From Pseudonocardia sp. C8 (lineage in GTDB: Bacteria; Actinomycetota; Actinomycetes; Mycobacteriales; Pseudonocardiaceae), in assembly GCF_014267175.1 (NCBI RefSeq), contig NZ_JACMTR010000002.1, forward strand, positions 1-64,000: a DNA stretch of 64,000 nt. Reading direction: 5' to 3'. This document shows, one piece after another, positions 43,382 through 53,703 of this stretch (position 1 is the first letter of the stretch; the number at the start of each line of letters is the position of its first letter). The notes under the pieces were generated by a model that was not told where the DNA came from, searched no databases, and saw nothing but the letters and a program-made list of their open reading frames with translations. Position numbers and translations under genes: made by a program.

Positions 43382-43387
43382 AGCTTA
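43382..43387 (-). promoter_or_regulatory. -10 element of menB (leaderless)
   Basis: TAAGCT on the minus strand ends 6 nt before the menB ATG. Confidence 0.55.
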
Positions 43388-43480
43388 GATTCCGGTGTGG
43401 CCGGCGGGGGACGCGCGGTGAGGGCAGGGCGGGTGACGTCACGAGCCCCACGTCGGACGAGCGCACCGGGGCCGCCGGGG

Positions 43481-43486
43481 TAGCGT
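43481..43486 (+). promoter_or_regulatory. -10 element of the flavin/Fe-S oxidoreductase gene
   Basis: TAGCGT, start near 43493, giving a leader of about 26 nt with GAGAGGA as ribosome site. Confidence 0.45.
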
Positions 43487-43518
43487 CGTCGCCGTCCCGA
43501 CCCGGCGAGAGGAGACCG

Positions 43519-46437
43519 GTGAGCAGCACGAGCGGATCGCGCAGCGGAACGGACAGCGCGACCACGACCGCGTACCGCGCCCTGGAGCACGACCTGCGTG
43601 CCGCGATCGGCGGCGAGGTCCGGTTCGACGCGGCCAGCCGTGCCATGTGGTCCGCGGACGCCTCGAACTACCGCGGCGTCCCGATCGGCGTGATCGCCCC
43701 CCGGGACGCGGGTGACGTGGAGGCCGCGATGGCGGTGTGCCGCGCGCACGACGTGCCGGTGCTGCCGGTCGGCTCCCGGACCTCGATCGCCGGGCAGGCG
43801 GTCAACACCGCGGTCGCGTTCGACTTCCGCACGCACATGGACGCGATCCTGTCGGTGGACCCGGACGCGCGGACCGCGACCGTGCAGCCCGGGGCGGTGT
43901 GCGACGCCGTGCGCGACGCCGGGAAGCCGCACGGGCTCACGTTCGGCCCGGACCCGTCGACCCACAACCGCTGCTCGATCGGCGGGATGATCGGCAACAA
44001 CGCCTGCGGGTCGCACTCGGTGGCCTGGGGCAAGACCGTGGACAACGTCCGCGCGCTCGAGGTCCTGACCTATCGCGGCGAGCGGCTGACGCTCGGCGGC
44101 GACGGCACCGAGACCGGGCCGATCCCGGACGCGCTGCGGACGCTCGGCGCCGGCATGGCCGCCGATGTGGCCGCGCACGTCCCCGAACTCACCCGGCGGG
44201 TGTCCGGCTACAACCTCGACCAGCTCGTCCCCGGCAACGTGAACCTGGCGAAGGCGCTGGTCGGGACCGAGGGCACCTGCGCGACGATCCTGTCCGCGAC
44301 GGTCGACCTGGTCTCCTCGCCGCCCGCGCGGGCGCTGGCCGTGCTCGGCTTCCCGGACGCCTACCACGCCGCCGACCACGTGATGGTCGTGCGCGAGCAG
44401 CGGCCGCTGACCATCGAGGGGATGGACGCCGGGCTGATCGCGTCGCTGCGGGCGCTGCGGCCGAACGAGACGACGAGCCGGATGCTGCCCGAGGGCGAGG
44501 GCTGGCTCTACGTCGAGACCGGCGGCGAGACCCGGGCGGCGGCCGAGGCGGCCGCGCAGGCGGTCGCCGACGCGATGCGCCCCTACACCACCGGCGCGGT
44601 CGTGGTCTCCGAGCCGGCCCGGATGGCGGCGCTGTGGCGGGTCCGCGAGGAGGGCGCCGGCCTGCTGACCCGCTCCCCGGACGGCGGCGAGGCCTGGCCC
44701 GGTTGGGAGGACGCCGCCGTCCCGCCGGAGCGGTTCGGCGCCTACCTGCGCGAGTTCGACAAGGTGCTGGAGCGCCACGGCCGCAAGGGCATCTACTACG
44801 GCCACTTCGGCGACGGCTGCCTGCACGTCCGGATCGACTTCGACCTGCTGACGAAGCCGGGAATCGCGAACTTCCGGGCGTTCATGACCGACGCCGCGGA
44901 CCTGGTCGTCGCGCACGGCGGGTCGCTGTCCGGCGAGCACGGCGACGGGCAGGCCCGCGCCGAGCTGCTGCCCCGGATGTACCCGCCGCAGATCATCGCC
45001 GGGTTCGAGCGGTTCAAGGAGATCTGGGACCCGGACGACCGGATGAACCCGGGCCGGGTGGTCCGCCCGGCGACGATGGACGAGAACCTGCGGGTCCAGC
45101 TCGGCATGCCCACCATGCCCGACGAGCCGAAGCTGGCGTTCGGCCACGACCGCGGCTCGTTCCACCGCGCCACCCGGCGCTGCCTCGGCGTGGGCAAGTG
45201 CGCGATCGACACCGGTTCCGGGGTGATGTGCCCGAGCTGGAACGTCACCGGCGAGGAGAAGCACTCCACCCGCGGCCGGGCCCGGCTGCTGTTCGAGATG
45301 GCCAGCGGCGAGATCATCACCGACGGCTGGCGGTCCGACGAGGTCGCCGAGTCGCTGGACCTGTGCCTGTCCTGCAAGGGCTGCAAGTCCGACTGCCCGG
45401 TCGGGGTCGACATGGCCGCGTACAAGACCGAGTTCCTCGCGCACCGCTACCACCGCAGGCTGCGGCCGCGCTCGCACTACTCGATGGGGGCGCTGCCCCG
45501 CTGGCTGCGGGTCGTCGGGGCGCTGCCCGCGGCCGCCGTCGACGGCATCAACCGGCTGTCCCGGGTGCCGCTGCTGGCGAAGGTCGCGAAGAAGGCCGGC
45601 GGGATCGACGCCCGCCGCGCGATCCCGCCGATCGCCCGGGAGACCTACACCGCGCGGGCCGCCCGCGGGCCGGCGATGTCGCCGGTGCCCGACCTCGGCG
45701 TCGAGCCGGGCAGTCGTGGCCCGCTGCTGCTGTGGACCGACACGTTCACCGACCACTTCGACCCGGACATCGCCGCGGACGCCGTCGCCGTCCTCACCGG
45801 ACTCGGCTACCGGGTGCAACTGCCGCCGCGCACCGTCTGCTGCGGGCTGACCTGGACCTCGACCGGGCAGGTCACCGCGGCCCGCCGGGTGCTGGCGCGC
45901 AGCCTGCGCGCCATCGGGCCGGCCCTCGACGCCGGCATCCCGGTCGTCGGGCTGGAGCCGTCCTGCACGGCGGCGCTGCGCTCCGACGCCGCGGAGCTGC
46001 TCCCGGACGAGCCACGGGTGCCGCTGCTCGCCCGGCAGGTGTCGACGTTCGCGGAGCTGCTCGCCCGGCACACCGACGAGCTGTCCGCCGCCGCAGGCGA
46101 GGGCAACGGCGCCGCGCTGGTGCAGATCCACTGCCACCAGCACGCCGAGCTCGGCAGCGAGCCGGACCGCGCGGTGCTCGCGGCCCTCGGCGTGGACGCG
46201 ACCGTGCTCGACTCGGGCTGCTGCGGCCTGGCCGGCAACTTCGGGTTCGAGGACGGCCACTACGACATCTCGATGGCCTGCGCCGAGCGTGCCCTGCTGC
46301 CCGCGGTCCGGTCCGCCGACGACGCGGTCGCGCTGCTCGCCGACGGCTACTCCTGCCGCACCCAGGTCCGGCAGGCCGGCGAACGCGAACCGGTCCACCT
46401 GGCCCAGATCGCGGCGCGCGCCCTGCGGCCCGGCTGA
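43519..46437 (+). CDS. FAD-linked oxidase fused to Fe-S/CCG domain (D-2-hydroxyacid dehydrogenase type)
   Basis: 972 residues. N-terminal PCMH FAD domain (VLPVGSRTSIAGQAVNTAV; GPDPSTHNRCSIGGMIGNNA), C-terminal flavin cap with YYGHFGDGCLHVRIDFDLL and SLSGEHGDGQARAELLP; then two 4Fe-4S clusters (CLGVGKCAIDTGSGVMCPSW; CLSCKGCKSDCPVGVDMA) and two CCG-type motifs (VCCGLTWTSTGQ; SGCCGLAGNFGFEDGHY). Oxidises D-lactate, D-2-hydroxyglutarate or a similar hydroxyacid and passes electrons toward the quinone pool, fitting its men neighbours. Equivalent to GlcD and GlpC joined in one chain. GTG start chosen on its ribosome site. Confidence 0.88.
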   Translation: MSSTSGSRSGTDSATTTAYRALEHDLRAAIGGEVRFDAASRAMWSADASNYRGVPIGVIAPRDAGDVEAAMAVCRAHDVPVLPVGSRTSIAGQAVNTAVAFDFRTHMDAILSVDPDARTATVQPGAVCDAVRDAGKPHGLTFGPDPSTHNRCSIGGMIGNNACGSHSVAWGKTVDNVRALEVLTYRGERLTLGGDGTETGPIPDALRTLGAGMAADVAAHVPELTRRVSGYNLDQLVPGNVNLAKALVGTEGTCATILSATVDLVSSPPARALAVLGFPDAYHAADHVMVVREQRPLTIEGMDAGLIASLRALRPNETTSRMLPEGEGWLYVETGGETRAAAEAAAQAVADAMRPYTTGAVVVSEPARMAALWRVREEGAGLLTRSPDGGEAWPGWEDAAVPPERFGAYLREFDKVLERHGRKGIYYGHFGDGCLHVRIDFDLLTKPGIANFRAFMTDAADLVVAHGGSLSGEHGDGQARAELLPRMYPPQIIAGFERFKEIWDPDDRMNPGRVVRPATMDENLRVQLGMPTMPDEPKLAFGHDRGSFHRATRRCLGVGKCAIDTGSGVMCPSWNVTGEEKHSTRGRARLLFEMASGEIITDGWRSDEVAESLDLCLSCKGCKSDCPVGVDMAAYKTEFLAHRYHRRLRPRSHYSMGALPRWLRVVGALPAAAVDGINRLSRVPLLAKVAKKAGGIDARRAIPPIARETYTARAARGPAMSPVPDLGVEPGSRGPLLLWTDTFTDHFDPDIAADAVAVLTGLGYRVQLPPRTVCCGLTWTSTGQVTAARRVLARSLRAIGPALDAGIPVVGLEPSCTAALRSDAAELLPDEPRVPLLARQVSTFAELLARHTDELSAAAGEGNGAALVQIHCHQHAELGSEPDRAVLAALGVDATVLDSGCCGLAGNFGFEDGHYDISMACAERALLPAVRSADDAVALLADGYSCRTQVRQAGEREPVHLAQIAARALRPG

Positions 46438-46475
46438 CCGGCCGGGGCCGGCGCATGCGATCCCGGCGGCACGGG

Positions 46476-46481
46476 TAGACA
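46476..46481 (+). promoter_or_regulatory. -10 element of the aldo/keto reductase gene (leaderless)
   Basis: TAGACA ends 6 nt before ATG 46488. Confidence 0.5.
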
Positions 46482-46487
46482 GGGAAC

Positions 46488-47312
46488 ATGGCTGTTCCCA
46501 CCATCAAGCTGAACGACGGCAGGGAGATCCCGCAGCTCGGGTTCGGCGTGTTCCAGATCGAGCCCGGCCGCACCGCGGAGAAGGTGACGGCCGCCTTCGA
46601 CGTGGGCTACCGGCACATCGACACCGCGCAGATGTACGGCAACGAGGAGGGCGTCGGGAAGGCGATCGCCGACTCGGGCATCCCCCGGGACGAGCTGTGG
46701 ATCACCACCAAGCTCGCGAACGACGGGCACGGCCGCGAGGAGGCCGTGCGCCGCCTCGACGAGAGCCTCACCCGGCTCGGCCTCGACCACGTCGACCTGT
46801 ACCTGATCCACTGGCCGCGGCCGCACGACGACCGCTACGTCGAGACCTGGCAGGGCTTCGAGGACGCGCTGGCCTCCGGCAAGGCCCGCTCGATCGGCGT
46901 CTCGAACTTCCAGATCCCGCACCTGGAGCGGCTCGCGCGGGAGACGTCGACGGTGCCGGCGGTCAACCAGATCGAGTTCCACCCGAACCTGGTCCAGCGG
47001 GAGCTGCGCGAGTACCACCAGCAGCACGACATCGCCACGGAGGCCTGGAGCCCGATCGGCCAGGGCAAGGGGCTGCTGGAGGCGCCGGAGCTGAAGGAGC
47101 TGGCCGCCACGTACGGCAAGACCCCCGCCCAGGTGGTGCTCCGCTGGCACATCCAGCTCGGCAACGTCGTCTTCCCGAAGTCGGGCGACCCGGGCCGGAT
47201 CCGGGAGAACTTCGAGATCTTCGACTTCGCGCTGTCCGACGCCGACGTGGCCGCGATCGAGAAGCTGGACGCCGGCCGCCGCCTCGGCCCGGACCCGGAC
47301 ACCTTCGGCTGA
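46488..47312 (+). CDS. Aldo/keto reductase
   Basis: 274 residues, (beta/alpha)8 barrel using NADPH. Catalytic tetrad: Asp and Tyr in YRHIDTAQMYGNE, Lys in WITTKLAND, His in DLYLIHWPRP. Later blocks SIGVSNFQIPHLERL, NQIEFHPNLVQ and VVFPKSGDPGRIREN are typical of the 2,5-diketogluconate reductase/DkgA group (AKR5). Substrate likely a broad range of aldehydes and ketones. A long perfect hairpin begins 4 bp after the stop. Confidence 0.9.
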   Translation: MAVPTIKLNDGREIPQLGFGVFQIEPGRTAEKVTAAFDVGYRHIDTAQMYGNEEGVGKAIADSGIPRDELWITTKLANDGHGREEAVRRLDESLTRLGLDHVDLYLIHWPRPHDDRYVETWQGFEDALASGKARSIGVSNFQIPHLERLARETSTVPAVNQIEFHPNLVQRELREYHQQHDIATEAWSPIGQGKGLLEAPELKELAATYGKTPAQVVLRWHIQLGNVVFPKSGDPGRIRENFEIFDFALSDADVAAIEKLDAGRRLGPDPDTFG

Positions 47313-47315
47313 CGC

Positions 47316-47361
47316 CTCGTGAGTGGTTGCGCGGGCCAGGGCCCGCGCAACCACTCACGAG
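47316..47361. repeat. Dispersed hairpin element, copy 2 (perfect, possible terminator)
   Basis: 22-bp arms: CTCGTGAGTGGTTGCGCGGG plus CC, 2-nt loop AG, then the exact complement ending CCACTCACGAG. Begins 4 bp after the aldo/keto reductase stop. Same outer arms as the element at 32416. Confidence 0.8.
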
Positions 47362-47468
47362 CGCTATGGCGCACGTCACACTGCGCGTTCCGGGAGGGCA
47401 CGGCCTCACCGCTCACCCGATGGAGATCGACACGGGGGTGCCGCGGTGGACGCCGGTCGCGGCGCCCG

Positions 47469-47474
47469 TACGGT
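47469..47474 (+). promoter_or_regulatory. -10 element of the HesB-like gene (leaderless)
   Basis: TACGGT ends 7 nt before ATG 47482. Confidence 0.5.
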
Positions 47475-47481
47475 GGGGCCA

Positions 47482-47799
47482 ATGTTGGCGATCACGGAGA
47501 ACGCCGCCGAGGCGATCAAGACTCTGAGCACCGACGCGGAGCTGCCCGACGAGGGTGGCCTGCGCATCACCGCGCCGGACCCGGAGCAGGGGCTGGAGCT
47601 CGCACTCGCGCAGTCGGCCGACGCGCAGGACACGGTGCTGCGGGGCGAGGGCATCGCCGTCTTCCTGGAGCCGGGCGCGGCCCAGATCCTGGACGACAAG
47701 GTCCTCGACGTGCAGCCGGTCCAGACCGACGGCGGCGAGCAGGAGCTGCGCTTCGCCATCGTCGCGCAGTCCGACGCCGTCGAGCCCGAGCAGGCCTGA
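47482..47799 (+). CDS. HesB/IscA-like protein without cysteine
   Basis: 105 residues. Begins MLAITENAAEAIKTLSTDAE, then GGLRITAPDPEQGLELALA and VFLEPGAAQILDDKVLDVQP, which follow the A-type carrier fold. A-type Fe-S carriers need three Cys; this protein has none anywhere, so it cannot hold a cluster in the usual way. Actinobacterial relatives annotated as Fe-S assembly share this reduced form. Role unknown. Confidence 0.7.
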   Translation: MLAITENAAEAIKTLSTDAELPDEGGLRITAPDPEQGLELALAQSADAQDTVLRGEGIAVFLEPGAAQILDDKVLDVQPVQTDGGEQELRFAIVAQSDAVEPEQA

Positions 47800-47827
47800 C
47801 CGGGCGTCCACCCACCCACTCCTTTCC

Positions 47828-47867
47828 ACCGATGGCCCTCGGTCCCGCCGGACCGGGGGCCATCGGT
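47828..47867. terminator. Bidirectional hairpin terminator
   Basis: ACCGATGGCCCTCGGTCC, loop CGCC, GGACCGGGGGCCATCGGT: 18-bp stem with one T-G pair. Sits between the convergent HesB-like and ABC-F genes. Confidence 0.75.
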
Positions 47868-47879
47868 GTGTCGACGCCG

Positions 47880-49526
<1,647 letters not shown>

Positions 49527-49590
49527 GTCGGGCGCAACGCTACTCCGGCGGTCCCCGCCGCCGAGGTCGTGCTCGCCGGAGTCCCCGGGA

Positions 49591-50970
49591 TCAGCCCTGC
49601 CGCAGCGCGTGGTCCTCGTCGAGCCGGCGGGTCCGGGTCTCGGCGTACAGGGCGACGGCGATGATCGTCAGCACCGAGCAGGCCGCGATGTAGCCGGCGA
49701 TCGCGTAGCCGGTGCCGGTGGCGGTCAGCAGGGACACCGCGATCACCGGGGCGAGGCCGCCGGCGAACACCGACGCCAGCTGGTAGCCGATGGAGACGCC
49801 CGAGTAGCGGACCTTGGTGCCGAACAGCTCGGACAGGAACGCGGCCTGCGGGCCGTACATGGCGCCGTGCAGCACCAGCCCGACGGTCACGGCGACCGCG
49901 GTGAGCGCGAAGTTCCTCGTGTCGACGAGGAAGAAGAACGCGAACGCCCAGATGCCGACGCCGGCCGCACCGAACAGGTAGACCGGCTTGCGGCCGACCC
50001 GGTCCGAGATCGCGCCCCACACCGGCGTCGTCACCAGGTGCACGGCGGCGCCGATCAGCACCGCGCCCAGCACGAACGACGACGACAGGTCGAGCTGCCG
50101 GGTCACGTACGTCGAGATGACGATCGTGAAGATGTAGTACGAGACGTTCTCGGCGAACCGGGCCCCCATCGCCGTGAGCACCTCGCGCGGGTACTGCCGG
50201 AGGACGTCGACGATCGGCATCGCGTCCTTCTCGCCGGCCGCGGCCCGGGCGGCGGCCCTCGCCTGGGCGTCCCGGAACACCGGGGACTCCTCGACGGCGA
50301 GCCGCACGTACAGGCCGATGAACACCAGCACCGCGGAGAGCAGGAACGGGATCCGCCAGCCCCAGGCCTGGAACGCCTCCTCCGACTGCACCAGCGCCAT
50401 GATCGCGAGCAGCCCGTTCGCCAGCAGCTGTCCGGCCGGCGCACCGGCCTGCGGCCAGCTGGCCCAGAACCCGCGGTGCTCGGGCCTGCCGTGCTCGGAG
50501 ACGATGAGCACGGCGCCACCCCACTCGCCGCCGAGCGCGAAGCCCTGGGCCAGTCGCAGCAGGACCAGCAGGAGCGGTGCGGCGAACCCGATGGTGGCGT
50601 AACCGGGCAGCAGGCCGATCGCGAACGTCGACAGGCCCATCATGAGCAGCGAGATGACCAGCAGCTTCTTGCGGCCGATCTTGTCGCCGTAGTGGCCGAA
50701 CACCAGGCCGCCCACCGGCCGGGCGACGAAGCCGACCGCGAACGTGCCGAGCGCGAGCAGCGTCCCGGTGGCGCCGTCGGAATCGGGGAAGAACACCTGC
50801 GGGAACACCAGCGCCGCGGCGACGCCGTAGAGGAAGTAGTCGTACCACTCGACCGTCGTGCCGAGCATGCTGGCCGCGACCACCCGCCCGATCGGCGTGG
50901 GACGGTCGGACGTGGACGCTCGCCCGGAGCTCCCCCGTCCTGGGATGTCGCCGGTGTGCCTGTCGGACAC
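49591..50970 (-). CDS. MFS transporter, metabolite:H+ symporter type
   Basis: 459 residues, 12 membrane helices. [20 protein letters not shown] at helix 1, [13 protein letters not shown] (MFS loop 2-3 motif), [35 protein letters not shown], and [16 protein letters not shown] in the second half are the ShiA/ProP-like MHS pattern. Probably takes up a small organic acid or compatible solute with protons. GTG 50970 has GAGGGGG upstream; upstream in-frame codons are weak. Confidence 0.87.
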   Translation of the reverse strand: MSDRHTGDIPGRGSSGRASTSDRPTPIGRVVAASMLGTTVEWYDYFLYGVAAALVFPQVFFPDSDGATGTLLALGTFAVGFVARPVGGLVFGHYGDKIGRKKLLVISLLMMGLSTFAIGLLPGYATIGFAAPLLLVLLRLAQGFALGGEWGGAVLIVSEHGRPEHRGFWASWPQAGAPAGQLLANGLLAIMALVQSEEAFQAWGWRIPFLLSAVLVFIGLYVRLAVEESPVFRDAQARAAARAAAGEKDAMPIVDVLRQYPREVLTAMGARFAENVSYYIFTIVISTYVTRQLDLSSSFVLGAVLIGAAVHLVTTPVWGAISDRVGRKPVYLFGAAGVGIWAFAFFFLVDTRNFALTAVAVTVGLVLHGAMYGPQAAFLSELFGTKVRYSGVSIGYQLASVFAGGLAPVIAVSLLTATGTGYAIAGYIAACSVLTIIAVALYAETRTRRLDEDHALRQG

Positions 50971-51122
50971 GGAGTCCCCCTCGTGGCGGCTGGTGCTCGG
51001 TTCGGTTCCGTCACCGTATGTCGTCAGGGTGGTGCATTTCACCCCTTCCGGCCATATCGGTGACCCGACCGAGACGTTCCCCGGCCGCACGGGTGCCGGA
51101 GCGCCGGGCCAGACTGTCCGGC

Positions 51123-51851
51123 ATGGCCGACGACGAGTACCTGCCGTTGCCCGAGGACGCCGACCGGGTGCTGGTCGTCGTCGCCCACCCCGACGACATG
51201 GAGTACGGCGGCTCCGGGGCCGTCGCGCGCTGGACCGCGCAGGGCAAGCAGGTCGCCTACCTGCTCGTGACCCGCGGCGAGGCGGGGATCGACTCGCTGC
51301 GTCCCGACGAGTGCGCCCGCGTCCGGGAGGTCGAGCAGCGGGTGGCGTGCGCGGCCGTGGGCGTCGAGGTGTGCGAGTTCCTCGACCACCCCGACGGGCT
51401 CGTCGAGTACTCGACCGCGCTGCGCCGCGACATCGCCGCGGGGATCCGCCGGCACCGGCCGCAGCTCGTCGTCACCGGGAACCACCGGGAGGCCTGGGAC
51501 GCCGAGGGCCGCTTCCTCAACCAGGCCGATCACATCGCGGTCGGGCGGGCCGTGATCGACGCCGTCCGGGACGCGGCGAACCGGTGGATCTTCCCCGGTA
51601 TCGGCGGCGAGCCGTGGGCCGGTGTGCACGGCGTCGCGCTCGCCGGGTCGCCGCGGGCCCGGCACGCCGTCGACATCTCCGACCACATCGACGCGGCGGT
51701 CGCGTCGCTGCGGGCGCACGAGCAGTACCTGGCCGGGCTGTCCGGACCGATGGCCGACCCGGACACGTTCCTGCGCGCCGAGGCGGAGCGGGCCGCGGCG
51801 CGGTTGCCGGGCGCCACCGCGGCGGCCGTGTTCGAGTACCTGACCCCGTGA
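51123..51851 (+). CDS. PIG-L family deacetylase (LmbE-like)
   Basis: 242 residues. Zn and catalytic Asp motif [15 protein letters not shown] near residue 20; third Zn ligand region [12 protein letters not shown]. The family removes acetyl groups from GlcNAc derivatives, as MshB and Mca do in mycothiol metabolism. A weak -10 CAGACT (51110-51115) ends 7 nt before the ATG. Divergent from the MFS gene. Substrate unknown. Confidence 0.85.
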   Translation: MADDEYLPLPEDADRVLVVVAHPDDMEYGGSGAVARWTAQGKQVAYLLVTRGEAGIDSLRPDECARVREVEQRVACAAVGVEVCEFLDHPDGLVEYSTALRRDIAAGIRRHRPQLVVTGNHREAWDAEGRFLNQADHIAVGRAVIDAVRDAANRWIFPGIGGEPWAGVHGVALAGSPRARHAVDISDHIDAAVASLRAHEQYLAGLSGPMADPDTFLRAEAERAAARLPGATAAAVFEYLTP

Positions 51852-51891
51852 ATGCGTAGGAGGGTCGGGGCCCGCCCGACCGGTCACGACC

Positions 51892-51897
51892 TACGCT
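51892..51897 (+). promoter_or_regulatory. -10 element of menD (leaderless)
   Basis: TACGCT ends 7 nt before GTG 51905. Confidence 0.6.
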
Positions 51898-51904
51898 GGA
51901 CCGT

Positions 51905-53581
51905 GTGAACGGCTCCACCGCCCAGGCTCGCGTCCTCGTGGACGAGCTGGTCCGCGCCGGTGTCACCGACGCGGTCCTGTGCCCGGGCTCGCGCAACGCG
52001 CCGCCCGCGCTCGCGCTGGCCCGCGCCGAGGAGCTCGGGCTGGTCGGGCTGCACGTCCGGACCGACGAGCGCGCGGCGGGCTTCCTCGCGCTCGGGCTGT
52101 CCCTGGCCTCCGGGCGCCCGGTCCCGGTGGTCGTCACGTCCGGGACGGCGGTGGCGAACCTGCACCCCGCGGTCCTCGAGGCCGCCCACGCCGGCGTGCC
52201 GCTGCTCGCGCTGACCGCCGACCGGCCGCCCGAGCTGGTCGGGACCGGGGCCAGCCAGACGATCGCGCAGTCCGGCCTGTTCGGGCCGGCCGTGCGCTGG
52301 TCGGGTTCGCTCGCGGTGCCCGGCGCGGTGACCGACGCCGAGGTGCGGCGGTGGCGGGCCACGGTGGCCCGGGTGCTGGCCGCCGCGGCGGGCACGGGGT
52401 CCGGCGCCCCCGGCCCGGTGCACCTCGACCTGCCCTACACCGAGCCGCTCGTCCCGGAGACCGAGGATGCTGCGCCGGGCTCCGACCTGCTCGGACCCGG
52501 CGTCCCGCCCGGCCGCGACGGCGGGGAACCCTGGACGGCCGTGCCGCCCCCGGTCCGGTCCCTGCCGCCACTGCCGCTCGACCCGGCGGCCCGCACGCTG
52601 GTGATCGCCGGTTCGGGCGGGCCCGCCGCGGACCCGGCACGCCTCGGCGGCGCACCGCTGGTCGCGGAGCCGTCGTCGGGCTGGTGGCCGCACGCCCTGC
52701 GCAGCGGGCCCTGGCTGCTGGACCGGCCGGAGCTGCGGCCGTCGCAGGTCGTGGTGCTGGGCCGGCCGACGCTGCACCGGGCGGTGGCCGCGCTGCTCGC
52801 CGACCCCGCCGTCGCCGTCCACGCCGATCCGGGGCCGCACGGGGCACCGTGGACCGACGTGCCGGGCACGGTGCGCGCCGTGGGCTCGCTGCCCCACCTG
52901 ACCCCGCCCGACGACTGGACGTGGGCGTGGAGCGCGGCCGACCGGACCGCGGCGAAGGCCCTCGACACCGCCCTCGACGACGGCACCGCCGACGGCGCCC
53001 CCGGCCTGCGGCTGGCCCGCGACCTGGTCCGGGCCCAGCCGGACGGCGGGCAGCTGGTGCTCGGCTCCTCCAACCCGGTGCGCGACGTGGCGCTCGCCGC
53101 CGCACCCCGCGACGGCCTGGTCGTCCGCGCGAACCGCGGGGTGGCCGGCATCGACGGGACCGTGTCGACGGCCGCCGGCGCGGCCCTGGCGCACGACGGG
53201 CCGACGACCCTGCTGCTCGGCGACCTCACGCTGCTGCACGACACGACCGGGCTGGTGGGCGGCGGGCCGGCCGAACCGGACCCGGACCTCACGGTGGTCG
53301 TGCTCGACGACGACGGCGGCGGCATCTTCCACCTGCTCGAACAGGGCGGTCCGGAGCACGCGCACGCCTTCGAGCGGGTCTTCGGGACGCCCACCGGGGT
53401 CGACCTGCTCGGGCTCGCCCGGGCCACCGGCTGGGCGGCCGCCGACTGGACCGGGGACCCGGCCGAGCTGGCCGCGTGGCCGGGCTCGGGCCGTCGGCTG
53501 GTCCGCGTGGCCGCGGCCCGCTCCGGGCTGCGCGACGCGCACGCGGCCCTGCGCCGCACGGTCGCCGCCGCCCTGGCCTGA
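51905..53581 (+). CDS. menD: MenD: SEPHCHC synthase (thiamin-dependent)
   Basis: Adds the succinyl-semialdehyde-TPP anion from 2-oxoglutarate to isochorismate. 558 residues. AVLCPGSRNAPPALAL, TSGTAVANLHPAVLEA, LTADRPPELVGTGASQTI (TPP and substrate contacts), RGVAGIDGTVSTAAG-type loop and the Mg/TPP site VVVLDDDGGGIFHLL. Slightly Ala/Pro-rich inserts in the middle domain. Confidence 0.95.
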   Translation: MNGSTAQARVLVDELVRAGVTDAVLCPGSRNAPPALALARAEELGLVGLHVRTDERAAGFLALGLSLASGRPVPVVVTSGTAVANLHPAVLEAAHAGVPLLALTADRPPELVGTGASQTIAQSGLFGPAVRWSGSLAVPGAVTDAEVRRWRATVARVLAAAAGTGSGAPGPVHLDLPYTEPLVPETEDAAPGSDLLGPGVPPGRDGGEPWTAVPPPVRSLPPLPLDPAARTLVIAGSGGPAADPARLGGAPLVAEPSSGWWPHALRSGPWLLDRPELRPSQVVVLGRPTLHRAVAALLADPAVAVHADPGPHGAPWTDVPGTVRAVGSLPHLTPPDDWTWAWSAADRTAAKALDTALDDGTADGAPGLRLARDLVRAQPDGGQLVLGSSNPVRDVALAAAPRDGLVVRANRGVAGIDGTVSTAAGAALAHDGPTTLLLGDLTLLHDTTGLVGGGPAEPDPDLTVVVLDDDGGGIFHLLEQGGPEHAHAFERVFGTPTGVDLLGLARATGWAAADWTGDPAELAAWPGSGRRLVRVAAARSGLRDAHAALRRTVAAALA

Positions 53582-53703
53582 GCGCGGGTCGGCCGGAGCG
53601 CGGCCCCGGCCCCGGCGCGGTCCCGTCCGGGCGCTGCCGGATGAGCCCGGCCCGGTTCGCGCGCCCGGCGCGAGCGCGCCGCCGGCCCGCGCGCGGCCGG
53701 GGG

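Noticed and set aside
43156..46398. Minus-strand open frame of about 1,080 codons
   Set aside because: Lies opposite the well-supported flavin/Fe-S gene and has shadow composition (Arg, Gly, His, Val) with no domain.
47482..47799. Standard Fe-S carrier (ErpA/IscA)
   Set aside because: The protein has no Cys at all, and the usual C-terminal Cys-Gly-Cys is absent.
53582..53703. Terminator between menD and menF
   Set aside because: The gap is rich in GC palindromes, but no single stem stands out clearly enough to call.
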